From the NCBI RefSeq assembly GCF_024438035.1, contig NZ_JANFQF010000004.1, positions 62,001 through 126,000 of the forward strand: a DNA stretch of 64,000 nucleotides, read 5' to 3'. The DNA is from Rhodococcus tibetensis. Its GTDB lineage: Bacteria; Actinomycetota; Actinomycetes; Mycobacteriales; Mycobacteriaceae. Positions 1 through 8,619 of the stretch are shown one piece after another. The position numbers and the translations under genes are program-made. The notes under the pieces were generated by a model that worked only from the letters and a program-made list of their open reading frames with translations, searched no databases and was not told the origin of the DNA. How positions within the stretch are numbered: the stretch's first letter is position 1; each line of letters opens with the position of its first letter.

Positions 1-26
1 TCAACGTCTGATTTAAGGAACACCAA

Positions 27-827
27 ATGACTCTGACCATTCAGTCCATCCGACGCTTTCATGCCGCAGTCGCCGCCGTTGGGGGCACCATCCCCACCGA
101 CCTCCAGGCCATCTCGGACAACCTCGCAGCCGTCAACACCTGGCAGCCGGCACCCGCAGGGGCAGCACTCACAGCGGCACTCACCACCGGGAAGTTCAAC
201 CCCGCTACCGCCGCAAAACACCTCGACGGGGCTTTGGCTGAGGTACACGACCCCGCCACCATCCAGAAGGTACGCGGAACCGCAACCGTCACGCTCCTCG
301 CGCAGTACGGGCAGGAGATCAGCGGGGAAGGTGGCGACGAACTGATCGAGTCCCTGCGCCCCGCATTCGATGCCGCACTCGAAGGACTGCGAACCGCCGC
401 CAACCTGTTCAACCTCAATGCAGCCCCGAATCAGATCCTTGAACTCGGTCACGATGCTGTAGACGCATACAACGCCATCCCGAACCACCGTCGCGTTCTC
501 GACTCGGTCTGGTACGACGTGCTCGATTGGATGGTCAACGACGCACAGGGACCGCTGGTGCTCGGACAGGACCGACTTGACCGGGCCGCTGATTGCCGCC
601 GCCTGGTAATGGTGATGCCTGCCCCACGTGGCAGCCTCACGGACCTCGCCAGCGCTGTCGAGCCGGTGACGACGAACCGTCTGCGTGCCGGGCATTGGTC
701 CCGACTCATGGGCATGACCCCGATCCGCCTCAACAGCCCCAGTGAGGCACGGAAGGTGCTTGATGCCTACCTGACCGAACAGCAGGAAAGCATGGCAGCG
801 CAGCTCGCAGCCAGCCACCCCAGCTAA
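27..827 (+). CDS. Hypothetical protein of mobile-element segment (266 aa)
   Basis: I do not recognise this protein. It is 266 aa, soluble, with no signal peptide or membrane segment, rich in Ala, Leu and Asp, and looks mostly helical. The ATG has an AAGGA ribosome site about 9 bases upstream, and both codon choice and length support a real gene. It lies at the left edge of a run of short rightward genes that includes an HNH nuclease, so it probably belongs to the same phage-like or integrative element. Its Ala-rich N-terminal half and more charged C-terminal half contain no catalytic motif that I can name. Confidence 0.7.
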   Translation: MTLTIQSIRRFHAAVAAVGGTIPTDLQAISDNLAAVNTWQPAPAGAALTAALTTGKFNPATAAKHLDGALAEVHDPATIQKVRGTATVTLLAQYGQEISGEGGDELIESLRPAFDAALEGLRTAANLFNLNAAPNQILELGHDAVDAYNAIPNHRRVLDSVWYDVLDWMVNDAQGPLVLGQDRLDRAADCRRLVMVMPAPRGSLTDLASAVEPVTTNRLRAGHWSRLMGMTPIRLNSPSEARKVLDAYLTEQQESMAAQLAASHPS

Positions 828-939
828 CCCACACCAACAGTCTTGGCGTCAACCTCACCCCACCCACCGAGGGAAGGGACAGGATGAACGGCTCACAATC
901 GCCCACTCGTCGGGTGTAGGCCGTCTCAGCGCCAACCCC

Positions 940-978
940 GAGGGCGGCATCGACTCATCACGAGTTGGTGCCGCCCTC
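940..978. promoter_or_regulatory. Stem-loop between the first gene and the HNH gene
   Basis: Ten-base arms GAGGGCGGCA and TGCCGCCCTC flank a region that itself holds the short pair ACTC/GAGT. No T-run follows, so it is either a weak terminator of the upstream gene or a structure in the leader of the HNH gene 24 bases downstream. Confidence 0.45.
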
Positions 979-1002
979 ACCCGTACCCGAAGGACAACGA
1001 AC

Positions 1003-1302
1003 ATGGCATGGACCAACGGCAACAGCAGAACGTCCACACCAGCATGGAGAAAGCTACGCAAACACGTCATCGAACGAGACGGGAACGTATGCAGACGATG
1101 CGGTGCGGACGGGGCAGTCGTCGCACTCGAAGTCGATCACGTCATGAATGTGACAGAAGGCGGGACAGACGACCCCGCCAACGCACAACTCTTATGTAAG
1201 CCCTGCCACACACCGAAGACGCGGGCAGAAACACTGCGCGGCACACAACGCAGACACGCACGACTGAAGCTACCCACACCCAAGCACCCAGGGCTGAAAT
1301 GA
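1003..1302 (+). CDS. HNH endonuclease, phage type
   Basis: Small HNH nuclease of 99 aa. The fold is visible as a CRRCG zinc knuckle (about residues 31-35), the core motif EVDHV (46-50), an Asn at 60 and CKPCH (66-70), giving the ββα-metal site with two CxxC pairs. Such single-domain HNH proteins commonly sit just before terminase genes in actinophages and help DNA packaging, or act as homing-type nicking enzymes. ATG start with AAGGA about 9 bases upstream. Its stop overlaps the start of the next small ORF (ATGA). It is the clearest evidence that this end of the window is phage-derived. Confidence 0.85.
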   Translation: MAWTNGNSRTSTPAWRKLRKHVIERDGNVCRRCGADGAVVALEVDHVMNVTEGGTDDPANAQLLCKPCHTPKTRAETLRGTQRRHARLKLPTPKHPGLK

Positions 1303-1433
1303 ATGCGGCACAACGCAACTGGGGACCTTTTATTGCATGGGTGGGGCGTGCCCCAGGACCGCACGAGTCGGGGACTACGACTGCCATAGCGCTTGACACT
1401 GGCCGCATCGCATTTGGGAAACCCAGAGGGTAG
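1299..1433 (+). CDS. Small hypothetical protein (44 aa), coupled to HNH gene
   Basis: A 44-residue frame whose ATG overlaps the HNH stop codon (ATGA), the usual sign of translational coupling. It has a central hydrophobic patch (WGPFIAWVG), then a Gly/Thr-rich stretch. I recognise no family. The coupling supports it, but its small size keeps confidence moderate. Confidence 0.4.
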   Translation: MNAAQRNWGPFIAWVGRAPGPHESGTTTAIALDTGRIAFGKPRG

Positions 1434-1597
1434 CTGCTGGGTCTGCGAGTGCTCCTGTGAAGCAGCAGAACGCGCGACAGGTGTACCGGGGTAGGTGAAT
1501 CCGGCACAGGGCCACTCAGGGATCAACCAATGGGTGTGCCGTATCGGTGCAGGTCAGAGGTACCTAGGCGGAACAAATCAACGTAAGGAATGAACAC

Positions 1598-1930
1598 ATG
1601 GGCAGACCCAGGAAATCGGAGGGCATGCGCGTCGTAGAGCAGCTGAACAAGCTCCTGATTGCGCCGGCCGAGTGGGACGAGAGGGAACTATTGGTGCTCG
1701 ATTCGATCCGTAAAGCAGCTGATAGGGGCGCATTACTGGCCGATTTGCTCACGTTAGAGGCCGCGAAGGAACCCGTCAGCACCCGCAGGATTACCGAACT
1801 GGCCGCCGAGGTACGCCAATGTGAGGCGAACATCTTGCGGTGGTCGGCCACGCTGAACCCGGATGCGACGGAGCAGGAGCAGAAGAGTCTGCCTCACCAG
1901 AACGCCGCTCTGCGGAGGTGGCACGGCTGA
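1598..1930 (+). CDS. Small helical protein, terminase-small-subunit-like position
   Basis: A 110-aa charged helical protein that starts MGRPRK, a beginning common among actinophage small terminase subunits. Residues 60-95 could form a coiled coil. It follows the HNH gene, the position where a small terminase is expected, but I cannot see a diagnostic domain, and no large terminase follows. Its TGA overlaps the ATG of the next gene (TGATG), so the two are translationally coupled. The function is therefore only suggested by position. Confidence 0.55.
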   Translation: MGRPRKSEGMRVVEQLNKLLIAPAEWDERELLVLDSIRKAADRGALLADLLTLEAAKEPVSTRRITELAAEVRQCEANILRWSATLNPDATEQEQKSLPHQNAALRRWHG

Positions 1931-2193
1931 TGGCACGGATGCCGCGAGGTACCTCGTCAGGCAGATTGCGGGAGTACTTGCTGACGGAGGCCGAAGACTT
2001 CCGCAATACGTACGGGCATATCGACTCGAAGGTGTTCGATGAGTTGTCGGGACCAGTGCAGTTGCTCGCTGCAGGTAAACCGGTGCAGATACGCCGGTAC
2101 CAACTCCCCGACGATCACCACGAACGCAATGCGGGACAACCCCATGATGTGCTGGTCCTTGATGCCGCCAACGTGCTGCACCAATCCGCATAG
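1930..2193 (+). CDS. Small hypothetical protein (87 aa), coupled
   Basis: An 87-aa product starting at the ATG that overlaps the upstream stop. The frame is open further upstream, but that part lies inside the preceding gene. The C-terminal half contains a hydrophobic strand (HDVLVLDAANVL). No family recognised. It is not a large terminase: it lacks a Walker motif and is far too short. Confidence 0.5.
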   Translation: MARMPRGTSSGRLREYLLTEAEDFRNTYGHIDSKVFDELSGPVQLLAAGKPVQIRRYQLPDDHHERNAGQPHDVLVLDAANVLHQSA

Positions 2194-2203
2194 ACTCGCC
2201 ATC

Positions 2204-2497
2204 ATGAGGGGCGAGTTTGAGGTTGCCAACGACTTATCGGAGTACGCTGAGCCGTTCCTCGATGATGGCACCCGGCAGTGGGTTGATGAGGCCCTGGACG
2301 TGGGCGAAGAGCACGTGGCTGTGGAGTCGATCCTCAAGGCTGCTGTTGTCGGCGGGTTTGTGATCCCGCGCCCGCTGCTGAATGATGTTGCCGCGGTGTG
2401 GCTGGCTCACACCCAGCGCACAACCGTTGCGGCCGAGTTGCGCCCGTTGGTAGAGGCGTTGCGGGACCAAAACCGGGGCGTCAATCACCCTCGCTGA
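2204..2497 (+). CDS. Small hypothetical acidic protein (97 aa)
   Basis: Acidic 97-aa protein starting at ATG 2204, 10 bases after the previous gene. The upstream extension of the frame lies over another gene and is Cys/Pro-rich noise. Regular amphipathic helices are visible (ESILKAAVVGGF, VAAELRPLVEALRDQ). It is the last member of the coupled rightward phage-like cluster. No function can be assigned. Confidence 0.55.
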   Translation: MRGEFEVANDLSEYAEPFLDDGTRQWVDEALDVGEEHVAVESILKAAVVGGFVIPRPLLNDVAAVWLAHTQRTTVAAELRPLVEALRDQNRGVNHPR

Positions 2498-2816
2498 CCT
2501 GCTCACCCCGTTGACTCATCGGGCAACGCACGGCACCGCAAATTCCGTCCACGTTGTACGTTGCGCGACGACGTGAGCACTTGAAGTAGGCCTGACACGG
2601 CCGCAAGCCCCAAATTGTTCGGCACCGGGGGTAAACCCTCCCTCAGCTTTGCTGACACCCCCTACACAGAGTGGCGCTTCTCTCCCCGGCTCCGCATGGG
2701 GCGCTGGGGTCCCGAAGAACGCTCGTCAGCGGCACTATTTCTGCCTTGTATGGGCGTTGCCTGAACGGGCCGAGGGTGCGTTCGATACTGTCACATAAGC
2801 GTGAGGAGAACTTGAC
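2498..2816. other. Intergenic gap between phage-like genes and kinase island
   Basis: About 320 bases with no supported gene. The base composition becomes visibly less GC-rich towards the right. A GAGGAG ribosome site sits just before the next gene at 2817. I see no convincing attachment site or terminator here. This is where the phage-like genes give way to a different cargo. Confidence 0.5.
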
Positions 2817-3272
2817 ATGGATATTCTAGACATCGTCAATCGTGGCTCGAAGTCCGTAGAGAATCTCGATGACTCACTGCGTTTACGTAGTGCGGCCTAC
2901 GACCTCCTACGCGTGTATGAGCATTTCGGGGGATTCTCTGTGTACGCAGCTAGCCCGCAGGCCGAGCGAGTTCTGGGCGCGGCGATGATGATCGAGCCAG
3001 CTGTGTGCGCTGGTGGGTCCGGCGACACAGTCATTGTTGACGTGAACATCGCGAGCGGCACCCTAATGGCTCGCGCAGCTAGGAGGCTGCGTGACAACGG
3101 CAATGCCGGTCGGTTGGTCGGCATTGCCCTCCATTCGTTGGTTGGCGACTACGAACGATGGCATGTCCCCGAGCTATCGGAGCTTGTTGTTGTCGATCCG
3201 CACGGTGAACCCTGCTCAATTGGGAGGCAAGCCACTCAGGGCAGCGATCACCGCATCGGCTTGCTTCTTTGA
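2817..3272 (+). CDS. Phosphoribosyltransferase-like protein
   Basis: A 151-aa protein. Residues 71-95 (strand VIVDV, then NIASGT and a helix) resemble the PRPP-binding loop of type I phosphoribosyltransferases, which is normally four hydrophobics, two acidic residues and a Thr-Gly-Gly-Thr-like turn. Here only one acidic residue and one Gly remain, so enzyme activity is doubtful. It could be a degenerate or binding-only version. ATG with GAGGAG upstream. The 3' end overlaps the convergent gene by 57 bases. It belongs to a less GC-rich island with an RNase H-like protein and a kinase. Confidence 0.6.
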   Translation: MDILDIVNRGSKSVENLDDSLRLRSAAYDLLRVYEHFGGFSVYAASPQAERVLGAAMMIEPAVCAGGSGDTVIVDVNIASGTLMARAARRLRDNGNAGRLVGIALHSLVGDYERWHVPELSELVVVDPHGEPCSIGRQATQGSDHRIGLLL

Positions 3273-3668
3273 GACCGCATTGGCTGCTGCTACTAAATCG
3301 ACCTTCTTGATTCCAACAGCTGTCGCGAATGCCTGTGGGTCGCCGATACGGACAGGCTTTCCCAGGTGTTCCCGAAGTACGAAGAGGACCGCGCCTTCGG
3401 CGTGAGCTCGTGAGAACTGTGCCTTATAGCGGTTCCCTACCGGGGAGGCCCCCGCTGTACGGATCACCGCTTCGTCGAAGTCGAGTGCCGGCAACTTCGC
3501 GAGTAACAAGCGTGCCAGGTCAACCGCTTGCTCCGACGACTCGGACGCGTTTGTTCGCAACGTGAATTCACCGACGAGGTCTGGGGCCTCCACAGTTCCC
3601 CCGAGTAGCGCTCCAATAAGGCGGGGGTTCCCCGCCCCAGGTATGAGGGAAATTCCCAAGATTCGCAC
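3216..3668 (-). CDS. RNase H-fold-like (RuvC-like) hypothetical protein
   Basis: A 150-aa protein. It opens with MRILGISLIP, like the first strand of RuvC/YqgF resolvases, but with Ser where the catalytic Asp would be. A strand-helix pattern follows, with a central DEAVIRTAG stretch and a Lys/Ala-rich C-terminal helix. I infer an RNase H-like fold that may be catalytically dead; this is not certain. GTG start at 3668. It is divergent from the kinase gene, with only 21 bases between the two start codons, and convergent with the PRTase-like gene. The three look like one functional unit. Confidence 0.5.
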   Translation of the reverse strand: MRILGISLIPGAGNPRLIGALLGGTVEAPDLVGEFTLRTNASESSEQAVDLARLLLAKLPALDFDEAVIRTAGASPVGNRYKAQFSRAHAEGAVLFVLREHLGKPVRIGDPQAFATAVGIKKVDLVAAANAVSKKQADAVIAALSGLPPN

Positions 3669-3673
3669 AATGG

Positions 3674-3683
3674 ATCGTAACCT
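3674..3683. promoter_or_regulatory. Overlapping divergent leaderless -10 elements
   Basis: In the 21 bases between the GTG at 3668 (minus) and ATG at 3690 (plus), TAACCT (3678-3683) sits 6 bases before the ATG, and TACGAT (complement of 3674-3679) sits 5 bases before the GTG. Both match the TANNNT -10 pattern of actinobacterial leaderless promoters. The two elements overlap, so transcription in the two directions should be mutually exclusive. Confidence 0.45.
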
Positions 3684-3689
3684 ACGGGT

Positions 3690-4742
3690 ATGGCCCCGCC
3701 CACGTACCCAGCCGGCACCACGATTAATGACCGATATGTCTTCCAGCGCAAGCTGGGTAGCGACGGTGAAGTCTACGAGGCGTTCGACCGCAACCTAGAC
3801 AAGTTGGTAGCGGTCAAACTCCTTGACCCGTTGAAGGGGTCACCGCACACGTGGCACGAAGCTCAACGTCTCGAGCAGTTGAGTAGTCGGTGTCTCATTC
3901 CGGTACTCAACGCTGACGTTGTCATTAACAGCGATATCCGGTTCATCGTGACTCCGCTCGTAGATGGCGGTGATCTTGAGTCGAGGGCGGCGGGGACTGG
4001 TCTGAGTCTCCAAGAGGCTGTCCGATGTGCGAGGCACATAGCGGCGGGTATCGATCGAATCCATGCAGAGGGGATGGTGCACCGAGATATCAAGCCTGCC
4101 AACGCGTTGGTATCCGGGGATGACGACGTGATGGTCTCCGACCTGGAGATGTGCGAGTTCCTCGACAGCGACGGGCGGGCGGAAAGGAATGGCAGTTTCT
4201 GCACGGTTGCGCCAGAGACAGCGCCGGATGATGGTTACTGCTCTGTAAGTTCCGACATCTACTCGTTGGGTGCGACAGCGTTCTACCTTCTTAGTGGTAA
4301 ATACCCCATCGACCACGGACTCCACCCGGCCGAGCAGCGGCAGCGAATCGTTAAAGGGGACATTAGGGACCTTCGAACCCTGGCACCTCACGTCCCCCGA
4401 TCGGTCGCAATAGTAGTTGGCAAAGCGCTAAAAGGTGCGCCGGACATGCGGCATGGGTCTGCGGAAGAATTTGGAAACGCATTGGCGAACGCCATCAACG
4501 GGAAGCGTGATTGGAAGGCGATGGACCATCCCGGTCACCTGTTTTGTGCGGAGGGTGAGCGATTTAAGGGGCGGGCCGCGGTCCGCATATGTGCCGAACC
4601 GAGGGCTGACGGCGGTGTCAACGTCGTCGCGCGGCTACATCCATCTGGTCGGAGGCCGTCTGGTGTTTCGGACTCGGTGATCCAGGCGTCTCAGGTGCCG
4701 AAAAAGCTTCGAGACTTGGTGAGTGAGTTGAACGCGGACTAA
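3690..4742 (+). CDS. Serine/threonine protein kinase with short C-terminal domain
   Basis: Soluble 350-aa Hanks-type kinase. Visible elements: glycine loop LGSDGEV (22-28), VAVK lysine 43, helix-C Glu 57, catalytic HRDIKPAN (131-138), activation-segment APE (174-176) and SDIYSLG (188-194). The DFG triad reads DLE (151-153): the metal-binding Asp is kept but the Gly is lost. There is no transmembrane segment or PASTA domain, unlike housekeeping PknA/PknB. The last ~80 residues form an unrecognised domain. It probably senses or relays a signal within the island, which could be phage defence or element control. The start lacks a leader, consistent with leaderless translation. Confidence 0.85.
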   Translation: MAPPTYPAGTTINDRYVFQRKLGSDGEVYEAFDRNLDKLVAVKLLDPLKGSPHTWHEAQRLEQLSSRCLIPVLNADVVINSDIRFIVTPLVDGGDLESRAAGTGLSLQEAVRCARHIAAGIDRIHAEGMVHRDIKPANALVSGDDDVMVSDLEMCEFLDSDGRAERNGSFCTVAPETAPDDGYCSVSSDIYSLGATAFYLLSGKYPIDHGLHPAEQRQRIVKGDIRDLRTLAPHVPRSVAIVVGKALKGAPDMRHGSAEEFGNALANAINGKRDWKAMDHPGHLFCAEGERFKGRAAVRICAEPRADGGVNVVARLHPSGRRPSGVSDSVIQASQVPKKLRDLVSELNAD

Positions 4743-4966
4743 GGCATCTGCTCGCGGGTCACCCAGCGTTCGCCCGGTGCGAACTCTTGGCCAGCGCAAG
4801 GTGGGACGAGCAAGGTGCTCCCACAGCGGGGGCAGAAGAATGAACGGTGGCCGCCGTAGGTAGTCGCTTCACATGAGCAGACAACCCAGCCGACCAAGCA
4901 CTGACCACCGATCAGTCGGTGTCCGTTCGGGCAGAATTCGGGGGCTGGTTCAACCTTCGGTGGCAC
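4739..4966 (-). CDS. Small multi-zinc-ribbon protein under LexA control
   Basis: A 75-aa Cys-rich protein with the motifs CPNGH (12-16), CSC (31-33), CPRC (48-51) and a later Cys, enough for one or two zinc ribbons. GTG at 4966 is the only start, since an in-frame TAG lies two codons upstream. The -10 TAGCCT lies 6 bases before the GTG, and a perfect LexA box lies at -35 distance, so the mRNA is probably leaderless and DNA-damage inducible. It converges on the kinase gene and overlaps it by 4 bases. Function unknown; a nucleic-acid-binding or protein-bridging role is possible. Confidence 0.7.
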   Translation of the reverse strand: MPPKVEPAPEFCPNGHRLIGGQCLVGWVVCSCEATTYGGHRSFFCPRCGSTLLVPPCAGQEFAPGERWVTREQMP

Positions 4967-4972
4967 ACTCTA

Positions 4973-5001
4973 AGGCTACCGTTAATCGAACGCATGTTCG
5001 A
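4973..5001. promoter_or_regulatory. LexA (SOS) box and leaderless promoter
   Basis: TCGAAC-GCAT-GTTCGA at 4986-5001 is a perfect 16-base match to the actinobacterial LexA operator. On the minus strand it is followed by TAGCCT (4973-4978) and then, 6 bases later, the GTG of the zinc-ribbon gene. On the plus strand a possible -10 TAGCGT lies at 5022-5027, so the operator may also control a short rightward transcript. Confidence 0.85.
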
Positions 5002-5169
5002 CATCTCCTACTCGTCTGAGGTAGCGTCCGTTGTGCGGGTATCGGGGTCGTCGGAGGGAAGCTGCCGGCCACGGTCCCTGCGTTCTCTGCGGTCGTGAAG
5101 CAGTTCGAGTGTCCACAGCATGAAGTGCTCACGTTCGTCATGGTTCAATCGTGTTCGACGCATACAGGT

Positions 5170-5211
5170 CGGCCCCGGTTCCCTTGAGTGGGATTCCGGG
5201 GCCGCCCTTTT
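5170..5211 (+). terminator. Rho-independent terminator, rightward
   Basis: Arms CGGCCCCGG/CCGGGGCCG plus inner CCC/GGG enclose a TTGAGT loop and are followed by CCCTTTT. No annotated rightward gene feeds it, which implies a short rightward transcript starting near the LexA box at 4986-5001. The frame GTG 5095 to TGA 5187 (30 aa, with CPQH and CSTH) is the only sizeable candidate product. Confidence 0.65.
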
Positions 5212-5222
5212 GCGTTCAGGGA

Positions 5223-5615
5223 CTAGCCATCATTCCGAGTAGACCGGAGGGCGGCAGCGGCAGCGATCAGGTGTGCAGCAAAACCTTCGGCCTCATGGGC
5301 GTCGGGAACGTCCTTGATGTGCGCGTACATCTCAGCGGCATCGAGCATCACAGTTCCGTCGAGGTAGGCGTATTCCAAAGCCTCGACAGCAACCTCGTCC
5401 GCGCCGAACTCTTCGTCCGCCTTCCAACGGTAGGCGGTGTGCAGGCGTGAGGCGCACTCGCTGGCCCCAGGTACTCCGGCCACATCAAGAGGGTCGGTGT
5501 GGCCGGCTGGCTTGATGCACCAGGTGGGGCAGGGGGTTGCGGCAAGGATCTTCACCCCCGCGTCGTACCCGGTGCTGTCAATTTCTCCGAAGCCGTCAAC
5601 GTAGGTAGTGCTCAT
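5223..5615 (-). CDS. DUF6907-like actinobacterial mobile-element protein
   Basis: A 130-aa protein whose N-terminal third has the CPTWC....GH pattern that I associate with the DUF6907 family, which is frequent on actinobacterial integrative elements and of unknown function. The rest is acidic and helical, ending in an Ala-rich helix. ATG start at 5615. It lies downstream of two tiny leftward genes (5974-6233), and the three could form one leftward unit of the element. Confidence 0.55.
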   Translation of the reverse strand: MSTTYVDGFGEIDSTGYDAGVKILAATPCPTWCIKPAGHTDPLDVAGVPGASECASRLHTAYRWKADEEFGADEVAVEALEYAYLDGTVMLDAAEMYAHIKDVPDAHEAEGFAAHLIAAAAALRSTRNDG

Positions 5616-5973
5616 GGTGGGAGTTCTCGGGTTTCTGTGTAGGGGGCAAAGGATGACGCCCCGGTCTGTTTACGGGATGGTTGCACGTTTCGTTACGTGG
5701 CGGGTGTAGTCCAGGGAAGGAACGGACTAAAGGCAGAAGGCTTGGAACCTCCCAAGCCCTACCTCCCAATTTCCGCTGACCGTTGTTCCGCTCCACGACC
5801 TCTAGCCACTCGCGCTTGAGAGCGTGAGCGGCTGTCGGTTGATCCTCTGGCGGATGATCAGTCAGCTAGGGGACTCCCCGAACCTGGTTCCGGGGATTGT
5901 CAGCACTGTCAACAGGAGGCCGCTGGTTAGCGTCGGGCTGGCCCTGAGAACGACGCGGAGCGTCTACAGGGGG
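5616..5973. other. Intergenic region inside the mobile segment
   Basis: About 360 bases without a supported gene. An imperfect stem-loop (CTCGCGCT/AGCGTGAG around a TGAG loop, near 5809-5828) is present. Short open frames in all directions here are Pro/Arg-rich and lack ribosome sites. It may hold the promoter of the leftward gene at 5615. Confidence 0.4.
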
Positions 5974-6090
5974 TTAGTGGTGCAGCTTGCGGCAGCCAGT
6001 GCAGTACACGGGCACGGGCGGGGAAGGTGGGCTGACTGTGGTGAGGTGCACGCCGCAGAGCGCGCAGTAAATGTCTACGAGGGTGTTCAT
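5974..6090 (-). CDS. Tiny zinc-ribbon protein (38 aa)
   Basis: A 38-residue protein with two CxxC knuckles (YCALCG at 8-13 and YCTGCR at 29-34), spaced as in a compact zinc ribbon. Its ATG overlaps the stop of the upstream small membrane-peptide gene (ATGA), which argues strongly that both are translated. Tiny zinc ribbons of this kind are typical of actinobacterial integrative elements and phages, and are usually of unknown role. Confidence 0.6.
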   Translation of the reverse strand: MNTLVDIYCALCGVHLTTVSPPSPPVPVYCTGCRKLHH

Positions 6091-6233
6091 GCTGCCCACC
6101 CGAGGTGGATGCAGGCTTTGAGGACTCCAAGACTGCCTGCGTACACGCTGAGGACGAGGGCCGTCGCGGCTAAGAACTCACGCACACGGGCCGGTTTGTC
6201 AGGGGATGCAGATACACTGCGGCTACGGTTCAA
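6087..6233 (-). CDS. Small membrane peptide (48 aa)
   Basis: A 48-residue frame from TTG 6233, with GGAAG 9 bases upstream. A basic N-terminal tail (about 18 residues) leads into one hydrophobic segment (LAATALVLSVYAGSLGVL), then a short aromatic end. A GTG further in (residue 17) is an alternative start. The stop overlaps the ATG of the zinc-ribbon gene. The position at the end of the element and the coupling suggest a spread, transfer or regulatory peptide of the element, but no family is recognised. Confidence 0.5.
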   Translation of the reverse strand: MNRSRSVSASPDKPARVREFLAATALVLSVYAGSLGVLKACIHLGWAA

Positions 6234-6405
6234 GGCGGGTCACTTCCGTCGGGTTCCGAGGCCCTAGTTGAGAGGTGCAACTCTCACTGGGGCCGATTTG
6301 CTGTGTCCGATAGCATCGATAAAAAGAAGCCCAGATGACACGCGGGGGATCTGCGAGAGAATCCCCAGGTCATACGCGATAAACCCCAGCTAGGAGACTT
6401 ACGGC
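6234..6405. promoter_or_regulatory. Element/chromosome junction and ettA leader
   Basis: This stretch separates mobile-element genes from the conserved ettA block, so the integration boundary should lie here or nearby. It contains a small hairpin (GAGAG/CTCTC) and, closer to ettA, GGGGAT (6345-6350) pairing with ATCCCC (6361-6366). The latter is probably in the ettA 5' leader. I cannot identify a duplicated attachment core without the other element end. Confidence 0.35.
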
Positions 6406-8085
<1,680 letters not shown>

Positions 8086-8086
8086 T

Positions 8087-8512
8087 GTGGGAGAGCCGAA
8101 GGTCTTCACCTACGAGGTGCAGGTGCGCTGGGGCGACTCCGACAGACTCGGACACGTCAACAACACCCGATTCGTCGAGTACATGCAGGAAGCACGGATC
8201 CATTTCCTGACGACGGAATTGGCTGCCGCCGGTGCGCGTCCCGGCGCGATGGTGGTGCGCAAGATGGACGTCGAGTTCCTACGAATCATCACCGACCACT
8301 CCGGTCCGCTGAAAGTCGACGTGTCAGTGCAGCACCTGGGCACGTCGTCGTACACGATTCGGCATGTCGTCACCGACCGGTCCGGGGCAGTCTGTGGAAC
8401 GGGGGACGCCCTGCTGGTGGCCTTCGACGTGAAGACCGAGCGCTCACGCCCCCTGTCCGACGCGGAACGGGCAGGGCTCGAGCGGTACCTCGCACCGATC
8501 ACCACTGGCTGA
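8087..8512 (+). CDS. Acyl-CoA thioesterase, 4HBT hotdog family
   Basis: A 141-aa hotdog-fold thioesterase. The signature WGDSDRLGHVNNTRFVEYM (about residues 14-32) carries the catalytic Asp of the 4-hydroxybenzoyl-CoA/YbgC class. The start is the GTG that begins 2 bases after the ettA stop; an ATG one base earlier is out of frame. Probably co-translated with ettA. Substrate unknown, likely a short or branched acyl-CoA. A paralogue follows gdh at 13,515. Confidence 0.88.
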   Translation: MGEPKVFTYEVQVRWGDSDRLGHVNNTRFVEYMQEARIHFLTTELAAAGARPGAMVVRKMDVEFLRIITDHSGPLKVDVSVQHLGTSSYTIRHVVTDRSGAVCGTGDALLVAFDVKTERSRPLSDAERAGLERYLAPITTG

Positions 8513-8619
8513 CCAGCGGGGCGCGCGGCGGCCTGAAGTTCACTCTCCGTTCCGACCGCCGCGGGCTAGTCTCGAGGAGTACTGCCCGCGGCGATCGGAC
8601 GAAGAGGATGTGACCACCG

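Noticed and set aside
5824-6267. A 147-codon plus-strand frame in the mobile segment
   Set aside because: Overlaps the two coupled minus-strand microgenes, which have better motifs; no ribosome site.
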